Source: Sarcocystis neurona
Taxonomy: Eukaryota > Apicomplexa > Conoidasida > Eucoccidiorida > Sarcocystidae
Assembly (NCBI GenBank): GCA_000727475.1
Contig: KL647326.1
Location: 589,019 to 653,018, forward strand
DNA length: 64,000 nt
Reading direction: 5' to 3'
A model generated the notes under the pieces. It had not been told where the DNA came from. It was given only the letters and a program-made list of their open reading frames with translations, and made no database searches. Below, one piece after another: positions 48,000 through 61,491 of this stretch. A program made the translations under genes and the position numbers. The number at the start of each line of letters is the position of its first letter. Position 1 is the first letter of the stretch.

Positions 48000-49700
48000 G
48001 GTGAGTTGCGTCGCACATGATATGCGAAGACTAACGATTCCGTAAAGAAGGAAAGGTTTCTTCTAAGGGAAAGTGTCGTTGTGCTCCAAGACATTCCACA
48101 GACACACCCGATAACACCTGCACGAACATTGTTCTTATACTATTGTTGTGCACAAGGTCTTGCAGACAATCTTACTCTTATTAATCCGTTCTTGTGAACG
48201 TTGTTGTAAGCATTGTCGGTGGCACAGTGTGACTACCGGCTGTGCTGGCGATGCTGTAGCGATACTTGCACTATTATTTGGGGACTACAAGAATACTAAA
48301 GAGTCGCATTCTGCAGCTTGCAGAAATCGTAATACTTTAATGACAGGCGAGTCTGCGTACGCTGCAGCGTGTGAATAGGCAAAATGTCTGCACACAGTGT
48401 TGGACAGTTAAGACAGCGTCAACCCTTGTCAGCCTTTTCTATTCCTTCTCAATTTGGATGAATCATTGCTAAGACTGGAACTCGTTTGAAAACGATTGTT
48501 TTTCTCTTTACGGGAACGTGGACAGCCGTCTGATTGTGTAACCTATTGGTCGTTGCCGTTTCTTTGCAGCGACTTTCGGGAGACTTGCTCAAAGATTGTA
48601 TCGCAGAATCCTCGCAATGTTAGAGAAACAGACCACCCATGGAGAACTCTTTATTATTAAGAGGCAGTGAAGCTCTGTGTGAGCGTATCCACCTAGGTGC
48701 ACGTACCTGGTCTGACACGTCTTCACGTACATATATGTATATATATATATATATTTGTATTAACTTCTGCAGTTTTACACGCATACGTGCGCATCTCGGT
48801 AGGTGACCCTATCTCCTTGACTTTCTTCGATGTGAAGTATATGTGAATTTAATATACAGCTCCTTCGCACGCGGCATGTTGCACACGCAGAAGCGTTGTT
48901 ATACAGCGATGTACGTACGATTTTGGCCACACGAGGTGGATGCGCTTCTACCATGTATTTCTAGTGTTTCGCAAGACACGTGTATGGGCCATAACACGGG
49001 GTTCTCTACACAGATGTATGACTCCATATTTGTGTGATATAATAGATGCAACTTCTAGATATTCCTGCACATATATAACTACAAGGATATTGACGTCCTA
49101 AAAGCTAAGGATACTGTAGAATGAGTTTTACGAATACGTATGCAAACAAATAGAATGCATTGGACGAAGACGAGTATGGAAACATTTCGGTAGGAGGATC
49201 TCCACTCCTTCCCCATAATATATATATATATATGTATATCAATGCACGCGCCGTATGCATAGATTTCCACGAACAGGTGGCAATTTACACAAAAATATTT
49301 CTCTTTGCATTCAGTACTTCTGTATGTGCAGCATACGCGTCTGCGTGTACGAATTTTCAAATAGACATGTCTACGTTGTTCTGCGTTTCTCTGTCATTTG
49401 ATATAAGTGGACAGGTGTAATTAGATGGGAATATGTATTTATGTTCACGTGAACGTATATATATGTATATATACATATACATTTGTAAGTCTGTGTATCT
49501 GTGTGTATATGTGTATATAGATATATTCTAATAGAGATCTCCGTACACTGGTGTAGGAGTTCATCCATGTAGACACAGAAGCTCGCAAGTGTTTTCCCTT
49601 TTCATATGCGACGGAAATATACACAGGGTACGCATCTTCACGTATTCGTGTCGAGGTAGGTACGAGGTAACTTCTGCGAATACGTATATATAGACACGTC
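48000..49700. other. Unique then AT-rich DNA, no gene recognised
   Basis: Balanced-composition unique DNA to about 48.7 kb, then TA/TG stretches (48730-48755, 49220-49240, 49455-49480). Short frames only. Confidence 0.45.
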
Positions 49701-49979
49701 TCTCTCTCTACTTCTTTGTACACCTGATGATATATAGAGAATTCCACGCATTTCTATCTAAGTGCCTATGAAGACAGGTACGTATCGCTCCCCCTCTCCG
49801 CCTGTGCGCGTTTCTCTCTGTATTCCATTTTTCTGGAAGGAAGAATCTTCTTTCCATCTGCATGATATAGACGTGCTGGTCTACTTGCGTAGTGTGTTTC
49901 CTAAAAAGGTGACGGTGCCACGCAGAGTCAAGAGGATCCAGGGGAGGCGCGATAAGCAGGAGCTGCGCCATAGAAGAGT

Positions 49980-52060
49980 AAAAGAATAAACAGCAGTGGC
50001 AGAAGAGGAGCAGAAGTAGCAGCAGACAGTCGAAGCAAAAGGCAGCCCGAGGAGAAATGAGAAGTGGGAGCAGAGAAACACACCCACCCGTAAGAATTAA
50101 CAAACATGAAGCAGCAGCTCTCTTGAAGGAGATGGAGTCGCACCAGCAGCAGTAGCAGAGGTCAGGGAGATGAAGAAAGGATTCCACTGAGGGAACAGGG
50201 AAAGAATGGCACAGGAGGAATGGGAGAGGCGCCAGAAGAGAAGCAGAGAAGACGCAAGAGGAAAGAAGAGAGGAGAGGGCGAAGTGGCGGCAGAAGGGCA
50301 GCAGCAGGGTACAGGAACTGCAGCAGAATCCAAGACAGTAGAAACAGCGAGCAGCAGACGTGAAGAAGACATAGCTACAGAGGAATAAGCGGACGAGAAT
50401 GGGGGAAAGCAGACGCCAGGAAAATCCCCCGCAGGGCGCAAGGCGCAGCGGCAGCAGGGAAGAACAGCGGCAGCCAGGAAGAACAGCGGCAGCCAGGAAG
50501 AACAGCGGCGCGGAAGGGCAGCAACGGCGGCTGTAGCAGCAGACAGCAGTACCGGCGCAAGTAGAGGATGGGCACCAGAAGCAGCAAGAGACGAGAGTTA
50601 GCAGCAGCAGCAGCAGTGTCAGCAGGCGGACAAGAAGTGAAGTGAAGTCGCAGGAGCAGCAGGACACAGCGGCAGAAGGACACTGCAGCAGCAGGACACC
50701 GCAGCAGCAGGACACCGCCGCAGCAGGACACCGCCGCAGCAGGACACCGCAGCAGCAGGACGACACCACACAGCAGCCGGAGCAGCAGCACATCGTCGCA
50801 GCAGCAGGAGAAGCGACAGTGATCGGCGCCAGCCGGTGAGGTAGAAGCACCAGAGAGAAGAAGCAACGAAGAGAATTCCCAGGAGGAGTGTGAATGTGAA
50901 GGAACAGAATTGAAGGAGCACTCGTTAGCGTGTAGTCAGAGAGAGTAGTTGTCGCCTCCTCCGGAAAAGAAGCAGCAGCAGAACCCCACACAGCAGCACA
51001 TGCATGTGACGTGTGCAGCGACACCAGCAGCAGAGATTCTTTGTTTCTGCAGCTGCTTCTGTGTCTGCAACCGCATGTGCATGCGCACGGCAGCAGCAGA
51101 GGGAAGAAGAAGCGAAGAAAGGAGGCAGAGAGATGTACAGAAGAAAAGAAATATGGCACTGCAGCAGCGAGAATGTGTCTGACAAAGTTTTCACCAGTTC
51201 ACTTCGGCCCTTTTCTCGAGTGTCTGCTGGTGCGCACAGCTGCTGCAGCCCTTCCCTTTCTCCTTTCACTTCGCTGTCCCTGCTGGTGCTCCACTCCCGT
51301 CGTGTCCGGGTCATTTTCTCGTCTCGACTCTTCCTGCTGCTGCGGCAGCCCGCCTCGCTCTTCTATTATCCGGTTGCTGCCGTTGTTGCGACGTAGGTAG
51401 GATCTCCCTTCCCATCGGTCGCCGCGCAAACCCGCGTTGCTGCCGCTGCCGGTTGTCCTTCGCGTTTCTCTTTTTCTCTTCCACACCCAGCATGTCCTGC
51501 GCTGTTTCTGCTGCGGCCGCAGCCGTAGATGAAAAGAAGAAGAAGCAGCAGCAGCTCTCCGAGCAGCAGCAGCTGCAGCCGCTGCAAGTCGAACAGCGAC
51601 AGCAAAGCCCGACACAGGAGCACACACAGCAGTAACAGCAGCAGCAGCGTCACTTACAGGAGGAGCGCAGGAGCAGCAGCAGCGTCCCCAGGAGGAGCGC
51701 CACAGCAGCTGCCCGAAAGCCGTCGACAACACCAGCAGCAGCAGCAGCAAGAACGAAGCGTGCCGCCAGCAGCTTCGCAGCTCAAGCGAGGGAAGGCGCA
51801 GCAGCACAGCAGCAGGATCACCAGCAGCTAATTCCGTAGAAACAGCTGCAGCACATCAGCTCCAGGACGGCGCAGAAGAAGCAGCAGCAGCCGCACTGCG
51901 CGCCCGCGGCGGCAGCTTCCTCAGTTTCGGTTCTGCAACAGGAAGAGAACATGCAGCAGCAGCAACAGCAGCAGCAACAGCAGCACCAAGAGAGTGTCAC
52001 TGCAGCGCGGTCGTCTCTCGCAGCAGCGGTGTATCCGCAGCAGCACTACCACCGCCACGA
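49980..52060. repeat. CAG-laden block
   Basis: GCAGCAGCAG/AGCAGCAGGACACCG repeats on the plus strand, including a short array of GCAGCAGGACACCGC units near 50680-50760 and a pure (CAG)n-like run near 51950-51985. It gives frames in several phases on both strands (483 codons minus, Cys/Ser-rich) with no domain, so none is called as a gene. Confidence 0.65.
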
Positions 52061-52867
52061 ATTTGCCGAGGTTTTGTCTTTTTTTTGTGAGTATCTCTGT
52101 GTTCACGGCTGCCGGAGGATTTCTCGTCCGCTTCTTCCCCCATGCAGCAAAGTTGCAGAACTCTTCACAAAGCGCCGGTGTGCGCAGCAGCAGCTGCCGT
52201 CCTCCTCGTCTTGTCCCGTTCGCTTCTCTGTCTGTTCCTCGCCGTCTCTTTCTGGCTACATGGACACGACCAGACGCGCGAACTTCCCTGCGTCAACTGG
52301 GCTGTAGATCGTCTACTGAGCTGTACAGACACGCGGTCCTGTTCCTGCTGTTCTCTCCGACCTCGCGTCGCCGTGTGTGCCTGTTTGGGCGCGTGGGAAA
52401 TTTATCTGCGGCCGCCCTCTTCTTCGCACGTACGACGACTTCGTCCTCGCTCGACTGTTTCTTCGGCCGTTAGGACACCTCCCTGCTCTCCTTCTCTCCC
52501 TGGGCGCGGGTCACCCGCTTTTTGCTGCTGTCTCTGGTGTACGTACACCGCGCCAAAGTCACTGGCGCCTGCGCGGCTCAATCGTCTCGCTTTTCGAGGA
52601 GCCGCCGAGCTGCGGGACGCACGGGGACCGCCTTCACGCGTAAAGCTATCTAATTTTTTCTCGTTAGTGTTGAATATATATATATGTTGAAATGTATATA
52701 TATATATGTGTTTCCCCTCTGTCGTACTTATTTTTTGAGATTTGTCATACACATGTCTATGCGTGCGCACGCGCCTCTGTGTAGTGTGCCGCCCACACAT
52801 CTATGCAAACAAAACCGTCCTTCTGCGGCTTCTTCGGCTGTTGAAAGCCTCTTCATTGCATGCATAA

Positions 52868-53128
52868 ACACCGCGACGTCAGTATGCGCGAAGACGAGTA
52901 TTTTCCCATATATGCGGAGGATCTACCGTTTCCCCGCCTTTGTCACTTATATTAACTTTTTGGGGGCGGAAATGCATGCACCTGCTGATCCTGAATTTGA
53001 TTGTATCTGCGTGTACAGCAGGCGCCTATTTTTCATCTCTTTTCATCGGCCTGTGGACAAATAATTCAGCAGCGAAGAACGGGGCTGCAGCAGCCGCAAC
53101 AGCAGCAGCAGCAGCGGCAAATTTTTAG
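52868..53128 (+). CDS. Candidate last exon of a small membrane protein
   Basis: An open frame from a TAA at 52865 to a TAG at 53126. It reads VSPPLSLILTFWGRKCMHLL, then ILNLIVSACTAGAYFSSLFI, then GLWTNNSAAKNG and an Ala-rich tail encoded by GCAGCAG. Two hydrophobic segments with PPL..., WG..C and a following hairpin recall the Pmp3/UPF0057 small proteolipid family, but the alignment needs small gaps and is weak. No start codon in frame, so an upstream exon would be required (possible acceptor GCGACGTCAG near 52882). A chance frame cannot be excluded. Confidence 0.2.
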   Translation, partial: TPRRQYARRRVFSHICGGSTVSPPLSLILTFWGRKCMHLLILNLIVSACTAGAYFSSLFIGLWTNNSAAKNGAAAAATAAAAAANF

Positions 53129-53243
53129 GAACCGAAGCGCTGCGTGAGGCAGGCTACGCCAAAACGTAGTCGCTTCGTTCACCGCCAGCAGAAACCGTAG
53201 CCGCAGCGATAGCAGCAGCGACAGCAGCAGCAACAGCGAGAGG

Positions 53244-53435
53244 GATAGCAGCAGCGACAGCGGCAGGGATAGCAGCAGCGACAGCGGCAGGGATAGCAGC
53301 AGCGACAGCGGCAGGGATAGCAGCAGCGACAGCGGCAGGGATAGCAGCAGCGACAGCGGCAGGGATAGCAGCAGCGACAGCGGCAGGGATAGCAGCAGCG
53401 ACAGCGGCAGGGATAGCAGCAGCAGTGGCACCCGC
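53244..53435. repeat. Perfect 24-bp tandem array, seven copies plus remnant
   Basis: The unit GATAGCAGCAGCGACAGCGG+CAGG repeats without change seven times (53244-53411), followed by a diverged eighth copy. On the minus strand it encodes eight-residue Ala-rich repeats containing IPAAVA. There is no evidence that either strand is translated. Confidence 0.95.
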
Positions 53436-54112
53436 AGCAGCAGCAGTGGCACCCGCAGCAGCGGCAGCAGTGGCAGCAGGGGGGGATATATTAGGAGGAG
53501 AAGCGTAGCAGCGGCGCAAGCAGCGCGCAGTGCGGGGAGTAGCACGTCTACGTGAAACGGTAGCAGGAGCAGCCGCGGGAACAGCAGCGCATGCAAAATC
53601 ACGACAGCAGTAGCGCCAGAACAGCAGCCCTAGCAGCAAGAATCGGCTCACAGCAGCACGAGGACGGGAAACATTTCTTCTTCAACTGTGTCGCTCGTGC
53701 AACGACTGCTGCTTCCTTCTCCTCTCCCGTTGGACGGCTGCGTCCGTTGTGTGTGGTCGGCGCGTGCTTCGCTCCCGGTTCTCTTTCTGCTGCTGTCTCT
53801 TCTTTTGTTGCGTTTTCTTCTGCTGCTGGCGCCTGTTCTGCTGCTGGCGCCTGTTCTGCTGCTGATGCCTCTCCTTCATCCTGATTCTCCTGCCGGTTAT
53901 TGTCTACTGACATGCTTCCGCAGGTTGTACTTCCGCGCTGCTGCTGTTGCGGCTGGAACACGTGCAAACTGAGGTGCTGCTGCTGTTGCTCTCTTCCCTC
54001 TTTTTCGTTTTGTTCCTCTTCTTCTTCCTCCCCGTAGCCGTACTCTTTATTCTCGTCGACGTGCGCGCTGTTCAGGACGTCGTTTGTAGGGGATGGTGCT
54101 GCATGTAAGAAC

Positions 54113-54138
54113 CACTGCAGCATCAACAGCAGCAGCAA

Positions 54139-54185
<47 letters not shown>

Positions 54186-54330
54186 ACAGCAGCAGCAGCG
54201 ACAGCTGCAGCAGGAGCAGAGCAGCATCACCAACAGCAGCAGCAGGAGCAGCAGCGCAGGATCGGCAGGAGCAGCAGAGCAGCATCAGCAGGAGCAGCAG
54301 AGCAGCATCTGCAGGAGCAGCAGACCAGGA
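54113..54330. repeat. CAG/CAA trinucleotide run
   Basis: Nearly continuous CAGCAGCAACAGCAG over about 100 bp, then interrupted CAGCAGGAGCAG repeats. A plus-strand frame from 54093 turns this into Ala/Thr then Gln runs; the minus strand gives poly-Leu. Confidence 0.85.
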
Positions 54331-55081
54331 GCAGCGTGAGCTGCGGTGGAATGAACGGGAGGAGAAGAACGCCGCCAGCAACAGCAGGAGGTGGTGCAGC
54401 ACCCGCAGGTGGAGCAGCAGCAGCAGCTGGTGCACGCGGAGGAGGCGAAGCAGGAGAAGCAGCGTCAGCGGCGGCAGTCGCTGCGACGTTGCAGAAGCAG
54501 AAGCTGCGGCAGAAGCACTCGAAGTTGCAGCAGCTGCAGCAGCACCCATTCTAACAGCAGCAGTTGATGTTGCGGCAGCAGCAGCAGTAGCGGCAGGTGT
54601 AGCAATCTCAAAGAGGCGGCAGCAGCAGCAGCAGCGCGCACAGCGGCGCCTCCGCCACCACCATCGCAGCAGCAACAGCAGCCGTAGTCGCCGGGGCAAT
54701 AGAAGGAGCTTCGTAAGAGTAGCAAACAACTGCAGCAGCAGAACTAGCTGCAGCAGAAACAGCAGCAGCAGCTGCGGCAGAGCAGCACGGCAGCAGCAGC
54801 ATCGAACGCAGCAGCGGCAGGAGGAATACGAGAAGCTCGAGAGCAGCAGAACAGCAGCAGCAAGGGCAGCAAGAGGAGGAAGGAAGGATAGTGAAAAGCA
54901 GCAGAACAGCAGCAGCAAGAGGAGGAAGAGAGGGAGTTTGAAGAAGAGCAGAGCAACAGCAGCAGCGGAGGAGGAGGACGAGAAGACCGAGACCAGGGAA
55001 AAAGCAGCAGCGGCAAGAGCGGCAAAAGAACAGCAGCAAGAGCAGGAAGAGGAGGAGAAGGAGACTGAAGAGCAGCAGAAA

Positions 55082-55198
55082 ATGGCGGTGGCAGCAGCGT
55101 CGCGCGACGATGTAGACGCAGCAACAGGAGCAGCGCAGCAGCAGCGTTTTCGCACGTCGCTCACAGGCGTCTTCTTCCTCGCGTACCCTCTTTATACG
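55082..55198 (+). CDS. Carrier-like gene, first exon
   Basis: 39 codons from ATG in the context AGAAAATGGCGG; ends TSLTGVFFLAYPLYT with donor TACG|GTCAGC, phase 0. The hydrophobic stretch ending in YPLYT looks like the first odd carrier helix. Preceded by a CAG/GAG-rich leader that stays open in frame back to 54938. Confidence 0.5.
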
Positions 55199-57777
55199 GT
55201 CAGCACTTCTCAGAAATGAATGAGAAACAGTTTGCGCCTTTTCTTCTTTCTCAGTCCACAACGTTACGCCCACCACTCCTGGATATTATAACTTACTTTC
55301 CTGTTTCTGTATTGGGAACACCTACACATATATGTATGTGAACTGAGGGGGAGGGCGCATGCATATATCCGGTGTATACGTATTGAATGGCGCATCGAGA
55401 AGTGTTTATGTGAGTACGTTATTGATGTGTTGCTGAACATCTGCGTACCTCAGTTTCTTCTTCCTTTCGTCATCCTCCCTCATATCTCTTTTTACACATG
55501 CGTGGAAGGTCTACTTGTCCCTCGGTATGCACCGGCCTCTTTGTCTATACTCTATACACTACATACATGTAGACGTCAGCCTCTACACATGTATATACGT
55601 ATATGTACGACCACGTACGCCATATGCATGTGTATAGAAAGTGCGTGAGTCCACCTCCTCCATGTGTGTGTGTGTGTGTATATGTGTGTGTCATTTTATA
55701 TATGTAAACGTGTTGGCGTCCATGTGGCTGATGGATACATATATATGTACCCCCAAACACGTACATTATACATATGTGGATAGAAAGTTTGTGAGCCCGC
55801 TTCCTGTATATCTATGTATACGTGAGTAGATCTACATATGTGTGTGTACATGCATGTGTGGCAGCTGCTGGCGTCTTTGTGGCGGGGTTCCTTCGTCTAG
55901 GCGAGGAACCTCCAACGAGAGACGCACAGGCGCGTATGTACTGGAGCTGCTGACGTGGGTGTTGTGCCGGAAGTGCATGCGGCTGAGTTTTCTCCTTCGC
56001 CAGGGGCATGCGCTGCGCCCCAAACTTCCACCCCACACGTACATGTCGACCAATGTAGACGTGTCCGCACACGTGCACGAAGGGGCAGCAGCAGCAGCGA
56101 CTGCAGTGGACTTCTCCGTGTTGAACGTGCTGCTGCAGAAAATGTGGCTGCACATATACGTGTGTGGGGAAAAGGGGGGAAAAGGGGGGAAGCGAGAAGG
56201 AGGGGCACGCAGACACACGGAGACGCGGAGACGTGGAGAGGCGGAGACGCCGGAAGGGCACCAGCGGGCAGTTGCTGCTGCATGTGGCGGTCTCCGCACG
56301 TGACAGGCGGCTGCTTTGACGTCGAGGGGCACCTCTTCTTCGTGTCTCCGTCTGCTGCCCCGCCTTTTCCGTCGGTCTTCTCTTTTGCATGCATTCCTCT
56401 CCGTGTCCCACGCTTCGAACTTTTGAGAGCAGTGTGCTGCCGCGCCCTCTCTGCTGACCTCTGCATATGCCGGCGCTTCTACACACACATATATTTGTAT
56501 GTGGACGTACGTTTGGATAATGGTGGTTCACTCACGTACACACACATATTAATGCATATTGCCACGCAGCCGTATAGTAATACTCTTGGTTCTACAATAC
56601 ATACTGTTGGATCTACAACATATATATATGTGTGTATATACATATATACACATTCATATAGGACCGTAGCGTCCACGTACATATATACATATGTATATCT
56701 GCATACGTGTCTACACATTCATATGAAAAGGTTGTGCTTATGCACCTGTACGTGTACATATATATATATACACATCTACAAAGTCGTATAATACTGTAGC
56801 GTCCATGTACATATATATATATGCGTATATCTGTATACATGTCTACACATTCATTTAATACTCTTGCGTCCCTGTACACGTATATATATATATACACACA
56901 CATCTATACATTCATATATTATTGTTGCATCCGAGTATATGTATATATATACCTACACATTCATATAACACTGTATCATCCATATACATACATATATGTA
57001 TATATATACCTCGGCATTCGTCTAATACTGTTGCATCATCCACGTCCGTATATATATTAGACAGTGGCCTAATGCACACACACATATATCCCTTCCTAAG
57101 TATATCTTCTTATTCGTATTACATTTCTGCTACCTTTTGTCATACATACAGCGCACATATATATATATATATATCTGTTGTCTGTAGAAGGTTGCAGAGA
57201 GTATATATGTGTTTGTTTCAGCAGACGGAGAAGTACGAAGAGTCTGTGTGACCACCGCCGTTTCGTTTTCGTCTGCGCGTTCACGTGAGGAGAGGAGGGG
57301 AAACTGAGGCGAGAAAGGCGCTGTTCTTTCTTTTTAATTTTGCTTCGAATACTCTCCTTGCGCTTGGTCCCCGCGCACGCTTGCAAGCTGCTGCTTCTTC
57401 GTCAGCCGGCCCACAAGCGATGCTCCGCCTCGCCCCCTTTCACCCGTCTTTGTGAGAGTCACCTGCGAATTCTTGCAGATTCAAAGTCGCTCCAGCTGCG
57501 CGCCTTACCTCTTTCCTGCCGCACTGCTCGACTTTCCTCGTCTCTCGCCTCGGGCCTACCTGCTGCTGCGTCCTCAGCCCCTGGACTCCGCTGCGGGCAG
57601 CAGCAGCAACAGCAGCAGCAACGACGGCGGGGAAAGCAGCAGCGACCGCTGTGTGAGACAAATACTTCCCGTCCCGCTCCTTGCCCAGTGCGCAACTGCC
57701 GCCGTCGGAAGTCTCAACGTTTTCAAACTTATTGCTGTTTCTCTGAGGGTAGTAAGTTCAATACTCTTTCTCTATAT

Positions 57778-57808
<31 letters not shown>

Positions 57809-60800
57809 TGCATGTATATGTGTATGCGTGTGTGTGGGGTGGGGGGGGGGGGGGAGGGGGGGAAGGGAGGAGGGGTAGAAGGAGGNNNNNNNNNNNNNNN
57901 NNNNNNNNNNNNNNNNNNNNNNNNNNNNNNNNNNNNNNNNNNNNNNNNNNNNNNNNNNNNNNNNNNNNNNNNNNNNNNNNNNNNNNNNNNNNNNNNNNNN
58001 NNNNNNNNNNNNNNNNNNNNNNNNNNNNNNNNNNNNNNNNNNNNNNNNNNNNNNNNNNNNNNNNNNNNNNNNNNNNNNNNNNNNNNNNNNNNNNNNNNNN
58101 NNNNNNNNNNNNNNNNNNNNNNNNNNNNNNNNNNNNNNNNNNNNNNNNNNNNNNNNNNNNNNNNNNNNNNNNNNNNNNNNNNNNNNNNNNNNNNNNNNNN
58201 NNNNNNNNNNNNNNNNNNNNNNNNNNNNNNNNNNNNNNNNNNNNNNNNNNNNNNNNNNNNNNNNNNNNNNNNNNNNNNNNNNNNNNNNNNNNNNNNNNNN
58301 NNNNNNNNNNNNNNNNNNNNNNNNNNNNNNNNNNNNNNNNNNNNNNNNNNNNNNNNNNNNNNNNNNNNNNNNNNNNNNNNNNNNNNNNNNNNNNNNNNNN
58401 NNNNNNNNNNNNNNNNNNNNNNNNNNNNNNNNNNNNNNNNNNNNNNNNNNNNNNNNNNNNNNNNNNNAAGGGGAAGAGGGGTGAAGAGAGGTCTACACGT
58501 GTTCCAATATTTGCGTCCCCGTTTAGTCAGTTTTCGTCCATCCCGTCCATATATACATATATATATATATATGTATGTATACGTGTGGAGCTACATGTGT
58601 GTAGACTTCTCTGTGTGTATGCATACGTACGTAAATGTATACGTATTCTCCTGTATTCGTCGCTTCTTAATAAAGAAATGCAGACGCGTACAAACATACA
58701 TCTACAATTGTAGATATATATACGTTAACCTTTCTCTCGACTTGTATCTACTACAGGTCGTGACCTCTGTGTACGTACATATATTAAAGTCCCCTGTCTC
58801 CGCCCCATCAGTAACACACGCATTCTCAGTGTGTACATATATTCACTGAGAGAGGGAGAGGTGCACACATATATATATATACATGTATTTACAGATATAA
58901 ATATATTTCTACGTGTATGAGTACTGCGCAGTCATCTAGCACGCATCTCACATATATATATATATATATATAGGTGCAGCTATACGTTCCAGCGTCTCTG
59001 CTGCAGTCTCTGTCTTCCACTCTCTTCGCCCCTTATATATATATATATATATACGTGCTTCCATACTTTTCTGCTTCGCCACTACTAGCGCACATGTTAC
59101 GTAGACGTAGACGTGTAGATATACATATAGAGAAATATACGTCCACAGGTACGTTTTCAGACTACACATGTATATACATATGTGTATGTGTATGGCTGTA
59201 CACACACCTACTCTCTCTCTCTATATATACACGTTTACATGTACTTTTACAGACTAGATATACATGTATCGCTCTACACACATCTCCCGTACCTATATAT
59301 ACAGACTTCCATATGTACCTTTACAGAGTAGATATGTATATGTGTATGACTGTACACACATGTGCAGCTGTAAACATACATGTATATACATATATGTATA
59401 TATATGTATTTGAGTGACAAGGACGGTTTGTATATACGAAGTGTATACGGATATGTGTGTATGTGTGTGTAAATGCAGGAGTGTATATTTCAGTGGGAAC
59501 TTCCCTTCGTTTTGATTCGCGCTACCATCTTCCCTTCTTGTGTCTCTTCCGAAGTCCCTTTCCGTTCTCTGCCCCTTTCTCGGCTGCCTCTGAGCTGCCT
59601 CTGCTGGTGGTGCGCCATGTGGATATCCTGTTGCTGCTGTTCCTTCAGCGACTGCTGCCGCTTTTGCTGCTTTCCTTCTTCTTCTTCTTCTTCTTCTTCT
59701 TCTTCTTCTGCGTCTTCTCCGTCTTCTGCCTCTGGTGCGGCTGCAACTGCTGCCAGTCGTCCTGCCTTCGTCTCTCCTACGTGGAGAGGCCTCTTCAGTT
59801 GCCGCTCCACACCTTTTCTGCTCGCTGTCTCTCTGTCCTGCGTTTCTCGGCTGCTGCTACTTTTTTGTTCTGCGTCGGAAGACGTCTGCTCTTCTGGAGC
59901 CTGCTGCTGCTGTGGCTGCTTGCGGGGAGTTCTTCTTTTTCTTCTGCCCCTGCTGCTGCTGTCTCTGTCCACCGCCGTTCTCATCCGCTGCACTGCTGCT
60001 GCTGTTGCTGCTCTTCGTGTCAGGTGTACGTCCACGAGGGACTGGCCGGTCTTTTCAGAGGCATTTTCCCGGCGACGCTTCACATTCTTGCGCGGTAAAT
60101 GTCTCTTCGTGCTTTTCTTCTGCTCCCCCTCCTGCATGCCGCGTGCCTCTCTGCTGTTCGCATGTGAGTATGGACGTGCGTGTCTCTCTCCCAAGTCTCT
60201 CGATATCTGCGGATCTCGTGTGCCTGAACCCGTCCATTTTCAACCTTCTGCGACACTCCCTGGGTCGAAGACTCTACGTATTGATACGTGCGTACACGCG
60301 TATACCCCTACTTATACCTTATGTATATATGCGTATACATATATATATATATATATGTATATGTGTGTACATATGAATATATGGACCGTCTGAGTCGCGC
60401 GCTTAGTTGTTCTGCTCTGTACGATGTGTGCATGCCCGCACGTCTCCTCCTGTGCAGCCGAGAAGCGTACAGGTGCCTCTACTGTGAAGAGAAGAGGCGG
60501 AGGAGGCCCGCGAGGAGACTGCGGGTCGTTCTTCTCTCATTTCTGATTTTCCCGGGGGCAATGGACTCTGCACGTGGATGTGTGTCCATATACGTCTACG
60601 TAAATGTACGTGGGTATTTCATTTCTGCTATTCTCTTCATATCTTCCTCCGTGTGTCCACGTGTGTGTGCGCTTCTGTAGACACTTACGTGTCTGTAGTA
60701 TGTGTGTCCACTTCTCCCTCTCTACCTACACACAGAGATCCAGCACTCTGGATCTATACCTACGCGTTTTCTAAGAGTATCCACCTGTCTATATACGCAT

Positions 60801-61350
60801 ATCTGCGTACATTCTTCTACTTACATAGATGTATACGTATATATGTATGTACGTACGTGCTTCTACGTCAACTAATAAATAGACGGCTGTGGGTATGGAG
60901 ACGTCTCTGTCCCCCCGTACGCATTGCCCACGGCGTGAGCGTTAGCGTCTGTCCCCCCTGGACAACTTACACAACTGCATATACCGGTATATGTACGAAT
61001 ATCTATGTGAATATATATATATATATGTATACACGGATATATGTATGTATGTGGATCTTCGTCAACTAATAAATAGACGGCTGTGTACACAGACGTATCT
61101 GTCCCCGTATGCATGGCCCGTGGGGGGTGCGCTTACATTTGCAGCCGTTAGACACCGTATACATACATCTATGTACAGATATGTATGTGTGTATTTATAT
61201 GTGTAAATATATTGACATATAAATAGACACTCAGAGAAAGGGGGTGAAGCCCTGGATGCATGACAGCACAAAAAAGTGTGGATATGTGTGTGCTGGTGCA
61301 TTAGTTGTTCATGCTTCTATTGTTGTTGCTGCTGCTGCTGTTGCTGCTGC

Positions 61351-61394
<44 letters not shown>

Positions 61395-61422
61395 CTGCTG
61401 CTGCTGTTGCTGCTGCTGCTGT

Positions 61423-61491
<69 letters not shown>

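Noticed and set aside
49708..51159. 483-codon Cys/Ser/Leu-rich minus-strand frame
   Set aside because: Antisense of CAG-type repeats; no domain, and the composition follows the CTG repeat.
51951..52690. Overlapping plus frames with a Gln run, a possible 61-bp intron (52087-52147) and hydrophobic stretches
   Set aside because: Three frames are open in parallel in GC-rich DNA, none matches a family, and the short intron is supported only by its borders.
53599..55164. 521-codon poly-Leu/Ser/Ala minus-strand frame
   Set aside because: Driven by antisense CAG runs and the Gln/Glu-coding plus strand; its 3' part overlaps the better-supported first exon of the carrier-like gene.
57340..58849. Two plus-strand frames of more than 450 codons through the N gap
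   Set aside because: Open only because the gap has no stop codons; only 57479-57751 of one of them is supported as an exon.
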